19,605 bases of DNA from Rubrobacter sp. GTDB lineage: Bacteria; Actinomycetota; Rubrobacteria; Rubrobacterales; Rubrobacteraceae. This document shows, one piece after another, positions 13,764 to 19,605 of the stretch (positions within the stretch are counted from its first letter, which is position 1; every line of letters starts with the position of its first letter). Location of the stretch: positions 1 to 19,605 of the forward strand of contig JADDPR010000213.1 of NCBI GenBank assembly GCA_016781775.1. Direction: 5' to 3'. The position numbers and the translations under genes were made by a program. Below the pieces are notes generated by a model. That model was not told the origin of the DNA, ran no database searches, and was given only the letters and a program-made list of their open reading frames with translations.

Positions 13764-14794
13764 CCCGGGCAAGCTACGTCGTCCCGATCCGCCGCGCGGT
13801 CCCCGAGGGTCCGGGGGAGCTCTCGGAGTACCTTCGCCGGCTCTCGGGGGAGGTGGACGAGGTGATCGTGGTGGACGGCTCCGATCCCGACGTCTTCGAG
13901 GAGCATGCCGCCCTGTGGGGAGACGCCGTCCGTCACGTCCCGGTAGACCCCTCCTCCGTCACCCCGATGGGCAAGGTCGGCGGGGTCCTTACGGGGGTGC
14001 GCCTCGCGCGCAACGAGCGCGTGGTGATCGGGGACGACGACGTCTTCTACACGCCCGAAGCCCTCGCCCGCGTCGTCGACCTCTTGGGGAGGGCCCACGT
14101 CGTCCGGCCGCAGAACTACTTCGATCCCCTGCCGTGGCACGCGCTCTGGGACACGGGCCGCACCCTTCTCAACCGCCTCTGGGGTGGAGACTGGCCCGGC
14201 ACCCTTGGGGTGCGCCGCTCGGCACTCCTCGCGACGGGCGGCTACGATGGTGGCGCGATGTTCGAGAACCTGGAGCTCGTCCGGACGGTGCGCGCGGCCG
14301 GGGGCGTGGAGGAGGCCCCGCTCGACCTCTTCGTCCTGCGCCGCCCGCCGGACTCCGGCCACTTCTTCTCCCAGCGCGTGCGCCAGGCCTACGACGAGTT
14401 CGCCCGGCCCCCGCGCATGGTACTGTCCCTCGCGGTGCTCCCCCTGGCGCTCGCCCTCGCCGCGCGCGGCCGGTGGAAGGGCCTCGCGGCGGGGGTAGGA
14501 GCGATCTCCCTTCTCGCGGAGTGGGGAAGGAGGCGGGCCGGGGGGCGCGAGGTCTTCCCGGCAGCGGCCTCACTTCTGGCCCCGGCCTGGGTGGCGGAGC
14601 GCGCGGTCTGCGCGTGGCTGGCGCTCGGCTCGCGGGTCTTCCGGGGGGGCATCCCTTATGGTGGCTCCGTGCTGAGGCTCGCGGCCAACAGCGAACGGGA
14701 GCTCCGAAGGCGCCACGCGGGGGCGATCGCAGCTGCGGCTCTCGAGGGGGAGATGGCGGTGCTGAGGGGGGAGGTCGATGGCGACGGCGTCTGA
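13760..14794 (+). CDS. Family-2-like glycosyltransferase with C-terminal membrane segments
   Basis: A 344-residue product starting at a TTG that overlaps the methyltransferase stop; GGAGG lies ~10 bases upstream and no better start is available. The GT-A fold is visible in SYVVPIRR at the N-terminus, VDEVIVVDGSDPD (32-44) and the acidic metal/nucleotide-sugar site IGDDDVFY (90-97), followed by VRPQNYFDPLPWHALWD and GYDGGAMFENLELVRTVRAAGG. After residue ~220 there are hydrophobic stretches (about 221-236, 240-254, 265-290), so the enzyme is probably membrane-associated. It would transfer a sugar from an activated donor; donor and acceptor are unknown. It overlaps the next gene by 17 bases. Confidence 0.85.
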   Translation: MTRASYVVPIRRAVPEGPGELSEYLRRLSGEVDEVIVVDGSDPDVFEEHAALWGDAVRHVPVDPSSVTPMGKVGGVLTGVRLARNERVVIGDDDVFYTPEALARVVDLLGRAHVVRPQNYFDPLPWHALWDTGRTLLNRLWGGDWPGTLGVRRSALLATGGYDGGAMFENLELVRTVRAAGGVEEAPLDLFVLRRPPDSGHFFSQRVRQAYDEFARPPRMVLSLAVLPLALALAARGRWKGLAAGVGAISLLAEWGRRRAGGREVFPAAASLLAPAWVAERAVCAWLALGSRVFRGGIPYGGSVLRLAANSERELRRRHAGAIAAAALEGEMAVLRGEVDGDGV

Positions 14795-15605
14795 GAGAAA
14801 CGGGGCAAGGGAGGGGGCCGCGAGGCGTCCCAACCCCTTCGACGGCGAGGCGGCCCGGGAGAACAGCTCCTACGCGGCCTTCTCGGAAGGCCGGCTGGTA
14901 CGGAGCGCCTCGGGGGAGCGGGCGGGACCCGTGCAGGAGTTCGTCCACGACTCGTTCCGGTCGCTCGTCCTGAACCCGAGGTTCTCGTGCGTGGGGGCCA
15001 AGTCCGCGGTGCGAAGGGGCGGTTACCGCTTCGGTCTCTACGAGTCCATGGGCTCGCCGGGGACCACCGCCGGCCTCGCGCGGGACCTCTTCGAGTTTGT
15101 AGAGGACCAGCCGTCCCTGAAGAGCGAGTTCACGACGTTCGTGGCGAGCTTCAGGGGACCGATCACCCCCGACGAGGGACAGTTCGAGAAGCTGCTCTGG
15201 GCGCAGCTTCAAAGGCTCCACGAGGAGGACCGGCAGCACCACCCCTGGGACCCGGCCGTCAACGCGGACCCCGAGGACTCGAACTTCGCGTTCAGCTTCG
15301 CGGGGAGGGCGTTCTTCGTCGTCGGATTGCACCCGGGGGCCTCGCGCTTCGCGCGCCGCTTCGCCTGGCCCACGCTGGTCTTCAACACGCACGAGCAGTT
15401 TCAGAAGCTGCGCGAGGAGGGCCGCTTCGGGCGCCTCAGGGACGTCATACGGGCGCGAGAGCTTATCCTGCAGGGCGAGCTCAACCCCAACCTGAGCGAC
15501 TTCGGCGAGTTCCCCGAGGCACGCCAATACTCCGGGCGGCCCGTGGAAGAGGACTGGCGCTGCCCCTTTCACCCCGGAGGCTCCGCCGAGGGGGAGGAGG
15601 GCTGA
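14778..15605 (+). CDS. YqcI/YcgG-family protein (GntA/DcsA-like heme N-hydroxylase family)
   Basis: A 275-residue protein that matches the YqcI/YcgG family (PF08892) along its length: FSCVGAKSAVRRGGYRFGLY (69-88), LWAQLQRLHEEDRQHHPWDP (140-159), FFVVGLHPGASRFARRF (179-195), LVFNTHEQFQKLREEGRF and the closing ARQYSGRP...WRCPFHP (248-266). From memory, relatives include GntA of guanitoxin and DcsA of D-cycloserine biosynthesis, heme proteins that hydroxylate guanidino or amino nitrogens. That reaction is therefore likely but not shown here, and the heme ligand was not assigned. There is no signal peptide. ATG 14778 has a GGGGGGAGG just upstream inside the glycosyltransferase gene. Its stop overlaps the next start as TGATG. 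Confidence 0.88.
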   Translation: MATASERNGAREGAARRPNPFDGEAARENSSYAAFSEGRLVRSASGERAGPVQEFVHDSFRSLVLNPRFSCVGAKSAVRRGGYRFGLYESMGSPGTTAGLARDLFEFVEDQPSLKSEFTTFVASFRGPITPDEGQFEKLLWAQLQRLHEEDRQHHPWDPAVNADPEDSNFAFSFAGRAFFVVGLHPGASRFARRFAWPTLVFNTHEQFQKLREEGRFGRLRDVIRARELILQGELNPNLSDFGEFPEARQYSGRPVEEDWRCPFHPGGSAEGEEG

Positions 15606-16201
15606 TGCAGGGAGAGCGCGTGCGCATAGCGCCGCAGACGGGGTACGGCCTGGAGTTGAGGCGCGGGCAGATCCTGCGCGTCATCGACCCCGAGGGGGAG
15701 CAGGTCTCGGACGTGATGGCCTTTGCCGCGGGCGACAAGGCCGAGAAGCTCTCGAGCGGGCGGAGCATCGACTACAACAACACGATCTACCTCACGAGAG
15801 GCCACGTCCTCTACTCGAGCCGGAGCCGCCCGATGTTCACGATCCTGGAGGACACGGTCGGCCGACACGACTTCCTCCTAACCCCGTGCAGCCCCGAAAC
15901 TTTCGAGATCCTCTACGAGGGCCACGAGGGCTACCATCCGAGCTGCCTGGAGAACCTCACCGTCAACCTCGCCCCCTTCGGCATCGTCGAAGACGACATC
16001 CCCACGACCTTCAACGTCTTCATGAACGTCGCGGTCTCCTCCGAGGGCGAGCTCGACATCGGGCCGCCGCTCTCGAAGGCGGGGGACTACGTGGACCTGC
16101 GCGCGGAGATGGACCTCGTCGTCGGCGTGACGGCCTGCTCCGCCGAGAAATCGAACAACGGCAGCTTCAAGCCGATAGAGATAGAGGTCCGCGAGGGGTG
16201 A
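15605..16201 (+). CDS. DUF1989 / urea-carboxylase-associated family protein
   Basis: A 198-residue protein matching DUF1989 across its length: GEQVSDVMAF (31-40), SIDYNNTIYLTRGHVLYSSR (54-73), MFTILEDTVGRHDFLLTPC (77-95), YHPSCLENL (110-118), DDIPTTFNVFMNV (130-142) and GDYVDLRAEMDLVVGVTACS (160-179). C95, C114 and C178, with H88 and H111 nearby, are candidate metal ligands (inference). Family members accompany urea carboxylase/allophanate hydrolase, and CgdAB act as carboxyguanidine deiminase in guanidine breakdown. No carboxylase or hydrolase gene is in this window, so its substrate here is open. The start ATG overlaps the previous stop (TGATG) with a strong GGGGAGGAGGG before it. It is the last gene of the cassette. 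Confidence 0.9.
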   Translation: MQGERVRIAPQTGYGLELRRGQILRVIDPEGEQVSDVMAFAAGDKAEKLSSGRSIDYNNTIYLTRGHVLYSSRSRPMFTILEDTVGRHDFLLTPCSPETFEILYEGHEGYHPSCLENLTVNLAPFGIVEDDIPTTFNVFMNVAVSSEGELDIGPPLSKAGDYVDLRAEMDLVVGVTACSAEKSNNGSFKPIEIEVREG

Positions 16202-16235
16202 GGCCCTTCTGGGGCCCGGCAAAAAGTCTTTCTTG

Positions 16236-16271
16236 CGGGGAGGGCGAGCAGAAGACCGCTCGCCCTCCCCG
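16236..16271. terminator. Bidirectional intrinsic terminator
   Basis: A perfect 14-bp stem, CGGGGAGGGCGAGC (16236-16249) with GCTCGCCCTCCCCG (16258-16271), around an 8-base loop lies between the converging DUF1989 and SDR genes. On the minus strand it is followed by a T-rich stretch ending in TTTTT (16221-16235 on the plus strand as AAAAA...TCTT); the plus side has the short TCGTTT. It probably ends both operons. Confidence 0.85.
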
Positions 16272-16275
16272 TCGT

Positions 16276-17304
16276 TTATCGGCCGTTGCCCAAAGCGTTG
16301 CCGATGGCACGTGCGGTGAGCGCGGCGGTCCCCAGGACCGTGCCGGCGAGGACGCCTTTGCGCAGTATCGGGTGCGACTGGAGCCAGTTGTAGGAGCTCC
16401 TTTCGAGCGCCCGGAAGCCGTTTCTCGCGGTGTCATGGTCCCCGATGGGGCCGAAGAGGTTGTCGGGGTCGTTCTCCGACATCGGCTCGTCCGTCATCTG
16501 GGGGCTGAAGCCCGCGCGGGTGGAGAGGACGGCGTCGAGGAGGCGCGGGGAGAGGCGTTGGTTCAGGATCAGGGCCGCTGCAGCGCCGCCTGCGACGAGG
16601 TCGCGCTCGGGGTTCTCGGCGGCGTAGAGGATCACGTCCGCCACCGTCTCGGGCTCGTAGATCGGAGGTATGCCGACCGGCTTCACCCCTATCTTGGAGC
16701 GGCCCTTGTCGAAGAAGGGCGTGTTGATGGTGCCCGGCATAACCTGGGTGACGGAGATCGGCCACCCCTCGTGCTTGAGCTCGACGCGCATCGCCTCCAC
16801 GAAGCCGTCGATGCCGTGCTTGGCGGCGCCGTAGGCGCTGTGGAACGGGAACGCGCGCTTGGCCTCGACCGAGGAGACGTGGATGAGCGCCCCGCGCCCC
16901 TCGCGCTTTATGTGCGGGAGCGCGGCCATCGCCCCGTAGACCTGCCCCATAAGGGTCACATCCACGACCCGCTTGAACTCCTCGGGGGTGGTCTGCTCGA
17001 AGGTGGCGAAGACGGCGGTAGCGGCGAGATGGACCCAGGTGTCGAGCCTCCCGTACTCCTCGAACGCCCGGTCTGCGACGGCCTTGACCTGCTCGAAGTC
17101 CGAGGTATCGGCGACCACATAGGTAGCCTCGCCGCCGTTGCTCCTGATCTCCTCGACAAGAGACCTCAGGCCTTCCTCGCCCCTGGCCGAGACCACGACC
17201 TTCGCCCCCCTCTCGGCGAACTTGAGGGCGGTGGCCCGCCCGATCCCGCTGGAGGCGCCCATGAGCGCCACGACCTGCTGATTTATCGGTTTGAGCTTCG
17301 TCAT
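16276..17304 (-). CDS. Short-chain dehydrogenase/reductase with C-terminal extension
   Basis: A 342-residue classical SDR: the nucleotide-binding motif GASSGIG at 16-22, the LAATA segment at 93-97 in place of NNAG, and the catalytic triad from the HVSSVEA serine, Y158 and K162 (YGAAK). R41 after the second strand suggests a preference for NADP(H). Residues ~250-342 are an added tail with an Asn/Asp-rich part (DEPMSENDPDN) and a hydrophobic end (VLAGTVLGTAALTARAIG, ~318-335) that may attach it to the membrane. The substrate is unknown. The ATG has AAGGA 8 bases upstream. It is the last gene of the minus-strand operon, 55 bases after the DUF4126 gene. Confidence 0.92.
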   Translation of the reverse strand: MTKLKPINQQVVALMGASSGIGRATALKFAERGAKVVVSARGEEGLRSLVEEIRSNGGEATYVVADTSDFEQVKAVADRAFEEYGRLDTWVHLAATAVFATFEQTTPEEFKRVVDVTLMGQVYGAMAALPHIKREGRGALIHVSSVEAKRAFPFHSAYGAAKHGIDGFVEAMRVELKHEGWPISVTQVMPGTINTPFFDKGRSKIGVKPVGIPPIYEPETVADVILYAAENPERDLVAGGAAAALILNQRLSPRLLDAVLSTRAGFSPQMTDEPMSENDPDNLFGPIGDHDTARNGFRALERSSYNWLQSHPILRKGVLAGTVLGTAALTARAIGNALGNGR

Positions 17305-17359
17305 CGCGATGTTCCTTCCCTGTCGTGAATCTTTCAGCGACGCCCGTTTCCCCGGTCCG

Positions 17360-17860
17360 TCAGCCCTTCGCGCTCTTCAAGGAGCGGAGGCCGAGGCTCA
17401 GGGCGATGGCGTCCTCCACGATCCCACCGGCCGGGTTCGGCAGCCCGAACCTCTGCTGCGTCCCGGTCCTCAGGTAGTACGAGGCGTACGACGTGGCGAG
17501 GGACGAGAGCGCCCCCAACGCGCCGCCGGTCGCGCCCTCTCTTTTGTCCGCCGCATACAGGGCGGCCCCCACGAGGGCGCCGGTGGCGAGGCGCCCGGCG
17601 AGGCCGGGGAGCGAGATCCTGTCGGGGGAGAACGGGAGCTTGTCCGCCGACATCTCCCCGACCGCGAGCACGGTGAGGATGCGTGCCACCCGGGGCGAAG
17701 CCAGGAAGCCGTAAGGGGTCCCCGCGATGCCCCGGATCTCGCCGCGCGAGGCGGCCCGGCTCAGGAGGGCGGGCGGCGTCATCGAGCGGATGCCCGCCAC
17801 CGCGCCGAGGCCGATGGCGCCCAGCAGGGCGTCTCCTCCATTGTGGATCTTCGGGCTCAT
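17360..17860 (-). CDS. DUF4126 family membrane protein
   Basis: A 166-residue hydrophobic protein. The segment ALLGAIGLGAVAGIRSMTPPALLS near the N-terminus is the DUF4126 signature, and Gly/Ala-rich hydrophobic stretches follow (RILTVLAVGEM, LATGALVGAALYA, GALGALSSLATSYASYYL). Function is unknown for the family. I chose ATG 17860, which overlaps the stop of the upstream gene as ATGA; the frame is open further upstream but only as a shadow of that gene. Confidence 0.85.
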   Translation of the reverse strand: MSPKIHNGGDALLGAIGLGAVAGIRSMTPPALLSRAASRGEIRGIAGTPYGFLASPRVARILTVLAVGEMSADKLPFSPDRISLPGLAGRLATGALVGAALYAADKREGATGGALGALSSLATSYASYYLRTGTQQRFGLPNPAGGIVEDAIALSLGLRSLKSAKG

Positions 17861-18216
17861 CGGGTCTTCGTGAGGGCGGCGGCCATGATCTCGTTCGCCC
17901 CGACGATAACGTGGGGGAGCCAGTAGCGCCTCCCGTTGTTGGCGAACCCGAAAATCCATGGCGAGGCCGCGACCATCGCGCCGCTCAGGGCGTCGAGCGT
18001 GAGGTGGGTGCGCATCGGGATCACCTTCACGAGCCCGAGCTCGTAGTCCGTCATCAGGCTCTGGGCGGTGGCGATGCCCCCCGCGAGCCCGAGGACCTTG
18101 CCCGCGGTCGTGCCGGTCAGGCCCAGAAGACGCGGGGCCGCGACGAGGGCACCCCCCGTTACGTAGTCGAGCACCGCGTGCGCCTGCGTCGGGATCACTC
18201 GTGTCGTCGTCGTCAT
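17857..18216 (-). CDS. SPW-repeat-like small membrane protein
   Basis: A 119-residue protein with an internal duplication: residues 13-32 (HAVLDYVTGGALVAAPRLLG) and 71-90 (HLTLDALSGAMVAASPWIFG) align as H-x2-LD-x3-G-x2-VAA-x-P-x3-G, the second carrying the SPW signature. Each half adds one further hydrophobic helix, giving about four membrane spans. The ATG at 18216 has AGGAGAAAGAG immediately upstream; the longer open frame overlaps the glycosyltransferase gene and is rejected. Function is unknown. It lies 23 bases after the glycosyltransferase gene and overlaps the DUF4126 gene by 4 bases. Confidence 0.82.
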   Translation of the reverse strand: MTTTTRVIPTQAHAVLDYVTGGALVAAPRLLGLTGTTAGKVLGLAGGIATAQSLMTDYELGLVKVIPMRTHLTLDALSGAMVAASPWIFGFANNGRRYWLPHVIVGANEIMAAALTKTR

Positions 18217-18239
18217 CTCTTTCTCCTTCTCTTCCGTTG

Positions 18240-18953
18240 CTAGCTTCCGTGCTTGCCGAACTCGTAGTCGAAGCGGTTCGCCCAATCGAACCTGCCGAGG
18301 GCGAAGAAGACGCCCATGAGGAGGTGCTGCGAGAACGTCCGCGCCACCCCGTACTTCCGGTAGCGCCGGTCGGAGACGTAGACCGTATCGCCCACGATGC
18401 CGAAGGCTCGCCCCCGCGAGAGCCTTCGGACGAGCTCTATGTCGTCGAACTTGAGCCCGGGGTCGAAGCCCCGGCTCCCCCTGAAAACCTCGCCCCGGAC
18501 CACGATACAATGCCCCGCCCCCGAAGGGAGCGCGTACTGGCTCACCAGAAACAGCGCGTTGAAGAACGCGTGCAGGGCCCGGATCGTCGGCGTCGACCCG
18601 TCTTGGGGGACGTAACGAGGGCAGGCCACGTCGAGCCCGCGCCCCTCGAACTCCCGGAGCAGGTCCTCCAGGAAGCCCCCCTTCAGCCGGACGTCGGCGT
18701 CCAGAAAGACTACGACCTCCCCGGAGGAGGCAAACCCTCCGAGGTTCCGCCCCTCGGCGACCGGCGGGCGTCCCTCCAGCAGCGTCACGAAAGGAAACTT
18801 TCCTGCGACGGAGACCGTCCCGTCCCGCGAGCCGGCGTCGACCACGAAGACCTCATCGGCCGGGCGCGTCTGGGCGGCGAGGTCCGAGAGCAGGCCGCCG
18901 AGGTGCGCCTGCTCGTTCAGGGCGGGGATGACCACGCTTAGCCTCGTTGTCAT
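18240..18953 (-). CDS. Family-2 glycosyltransferase
   Basis: A 237-residue GT-A enzyme: LSVVIPALNEQ at residues 5-15, EVFVVDAGSRDGT (34-46), the metal/nucleotide-sugar site FLDADVRL (83-90) and the later acceptor-region GLKFDDIELVRRLSRG. It ends soon after the catalytic domain with at most one hydrophobic helix (LLMGVFFALG). Sugar and acceptor are unknown. The ribosome site fixes the start: GAGGAG is 7 bases before ATG 18953 but only one base before the in-frame GTG 18959. The gene follows the DUF4383 gene by 13 bases. Confidence 0.92.
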   Translation of the reverse strand: MTTRLSVVIPALNEQAHLGGLLSDLAAQTRPADEVFVVDAGSRDGTVSVAGKFPFVTLLEGRPPVAEGRNLGGFASSGEVVVFLDADVRLKGGFLEDLLREFEGRGLDVACPRYVPQDGSTPTIRALHAFFNALFLVSQYALPSGAGHCIVVRGEVFRGSRGFDPGLKFDDIELVRRLSRGRAFGIVGDTVYVSDRRYRKYGVARTFSQHLLMGVFFALGRFDWANRFDYEFGKHGS

Positions 18954-18966
18954 GCGCACGCTCCTC

Positions 18967-19479
18967 TCATGCCCTGGGGTCGACGACGCGACGCTCGTTC
19001 TCGGGGAGACGGGCCGTGAGGTACACGACGAAGGCGCCGAGGGAGGTCAGAAGGTGCAGGATGTCGTCTGCCCCGTTGAGTGGCAGGAGCCCGCCGAGGG
19101 TGGAGACGTCCCGCGTCAAGACCCCCAGAAGGAACAGCGCCATATAGGCGACCCCGAGTGCCAGCGCGTAGGAGCGCGAGCCCGAGAAGCTCCGGTAGAC
19201 CGCGAGCCCGACGACCCCTATCAGTGCGTGCGTGACGCTATGGAACCAGTTGACGGCGAACACGCCCAACTGCAACCCGTCGAAGGGGCCCAGGACACCG
19301 GGCGGGAGGCCCCCGAGTAGGAGAAGAGGAATGAACCCCGCAAGCCCCACCAAGAGGTATGCCGCGCCGAAGACCTGCGCGAAGCGTTGGACCAGGCTCA
19401 AGAACTCTCCTCTCGTGACGTTCGTAGCTGCCAGGACCTTCCCGCGGTAGTTCGGGAGAAGGTCCCCGGCGAGAGCCAT
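18967..19479 (-). CDS. DUF4383 family membrane protein
   Basis: A hydrophobic protein with about four membrane helices: FAQVFGAAYLLVGLAGFIPL, a second around the HSVTHALIGVVGLAVY motif, then ALALGVAYMALFLLGVL, and HLLTSLGAFVVYLTARL. The HxxxH-type histidines (FHSVTHAL) and NGADDILHL match DUF4383. Function is unknown. The first ATG is at 19479 (170 residues) but has only a distant GGGGGA. An in-frame TTG at 19401 has GAGAGGAG 5 bases upstream and would give 144 residues, closer to the compact family length. It is the first gene of the putative five-gene minus-strand operon. Confidence 0.85.
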   Translation of the reverse strand: MALAGDLLPNYRGKVLAATNVTRGEFLSLVQRFAQVFGAAYLLVGLAGFIPLLLLGGLPPGVLGPFDGLQLGVFAVNWFHSVTHALIGVVGLAVYRSFSGSRSYALALGVAYMALFLLGVLTRDVSTLGGLLPLNGADDILHLLTSLGAFVVYLTARLPENERRVVDPRA

Positions 19480-19605
19480 GCCGCTAGAATCCCCCGCGAG
19501 GGCGCTTCCGAAACTTACGCGTCCGGAGCGTCGCGCTTCGTTCAGATTCGCGACGGGCTCCTAGTCCTTTGGCATACTTTCGTTGCACGGTGGAGTTCCT
19601 GGGCG
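19480..19605. other. Upstream region of the DUF4383 operon; no gene seen
   Basis: These 126 bases run to the window edge. They hold no open frame of note and no clear -35/-10 pair. A GATTCT lies 8 bases before the 19479 ATG and could be a -10 element of a leaderless transcript, but support is poor. Confidence 0.3.

Noticed and set aside
14169..15572. 467-codon minus-strand open frame opposite the cassette
   Set aside because: Pro/Arg/Gly-rich low-complexity translation antisense to two recognisable genes.

Overview
The window is high-GC bacterial DNA with dense, mostly overlapping genes on both strands. The gene content points to a deep-branching actinobacterium, most like Rubrobacter: an actinobacterial-style GluRS, a very large soluble PAS/GAF histidine kinase, an archaeal-type Pth2, a LutABC operon, and DUF4126/DUF4383/SPW-type small membrane proteins. 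The assignment is by gene content only.

Layout. (1) 1-1687, minus strand: gltX, an intrinsic terminator, a consensus-like promoter and a tRNA-Glu(CTC) cut by the left edge of the window. (2) 1826-2888, plus strand: a cupin protein and an archaeal/eukaryotic-type peptidyl-tRNA hydrolase (Pth2). (3) 3003-5918, minus strand: lutA-lutB-lutC, L-lactate oxidation to pyruvate. (4) 6021-11086, minus strand: a signalling cluster made of a short PAS protein with a CheB-like beginning and an apparent double frameshift, a 1277-residue GAF/PAS histidine kinase, and a NarL-type response regulator. The three abut or overlap, and the regulator ends 102 bases upstream of lutA. (5) 11087-12140: about 1 kb with no convincing gene and visibly lower GC. 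It holds a perfect 38-bp palindrome and two diverged copies of a ~140-nt element, each carrying a long GC-rich hairpin. (6) 12141-12671, plus strand: a four-helix membrane protein. (7) 12858-16201, plus strand: a tightly overlapping four-gene cassette of SAM methyltransferase, membrane-associated family-2 glycosyltransferase, YqcI/YcgG (GntA/DcsA-type heme N-hydroxylase family) protein and DUF1989 (urea-carboxylase-associated/carboxyguanidine-deiminase family) protein, closed by a bidirectional terminator. (8) 16276-19479, minus strand: a putative operon of DUF4383 membrane protein, glycosyltransferase, SPW-repeat-like membrane protein, DUF4126 membrane protein and an SDR oxidoreductase.

The most interesting unit is the four-gene cassette. 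Its start/stop overlaps imply one transcript, and the pairing of an N-hydroxylase-family protein with a DUF1989 protein suggests undescribed chemistry on a guanidino or related nitrogen compound (inference). Second is the structured, repeated non-coding element at 11.5-12.0 kb. Third is the apparently frameshifted PAS gene that leads the kinase operon.
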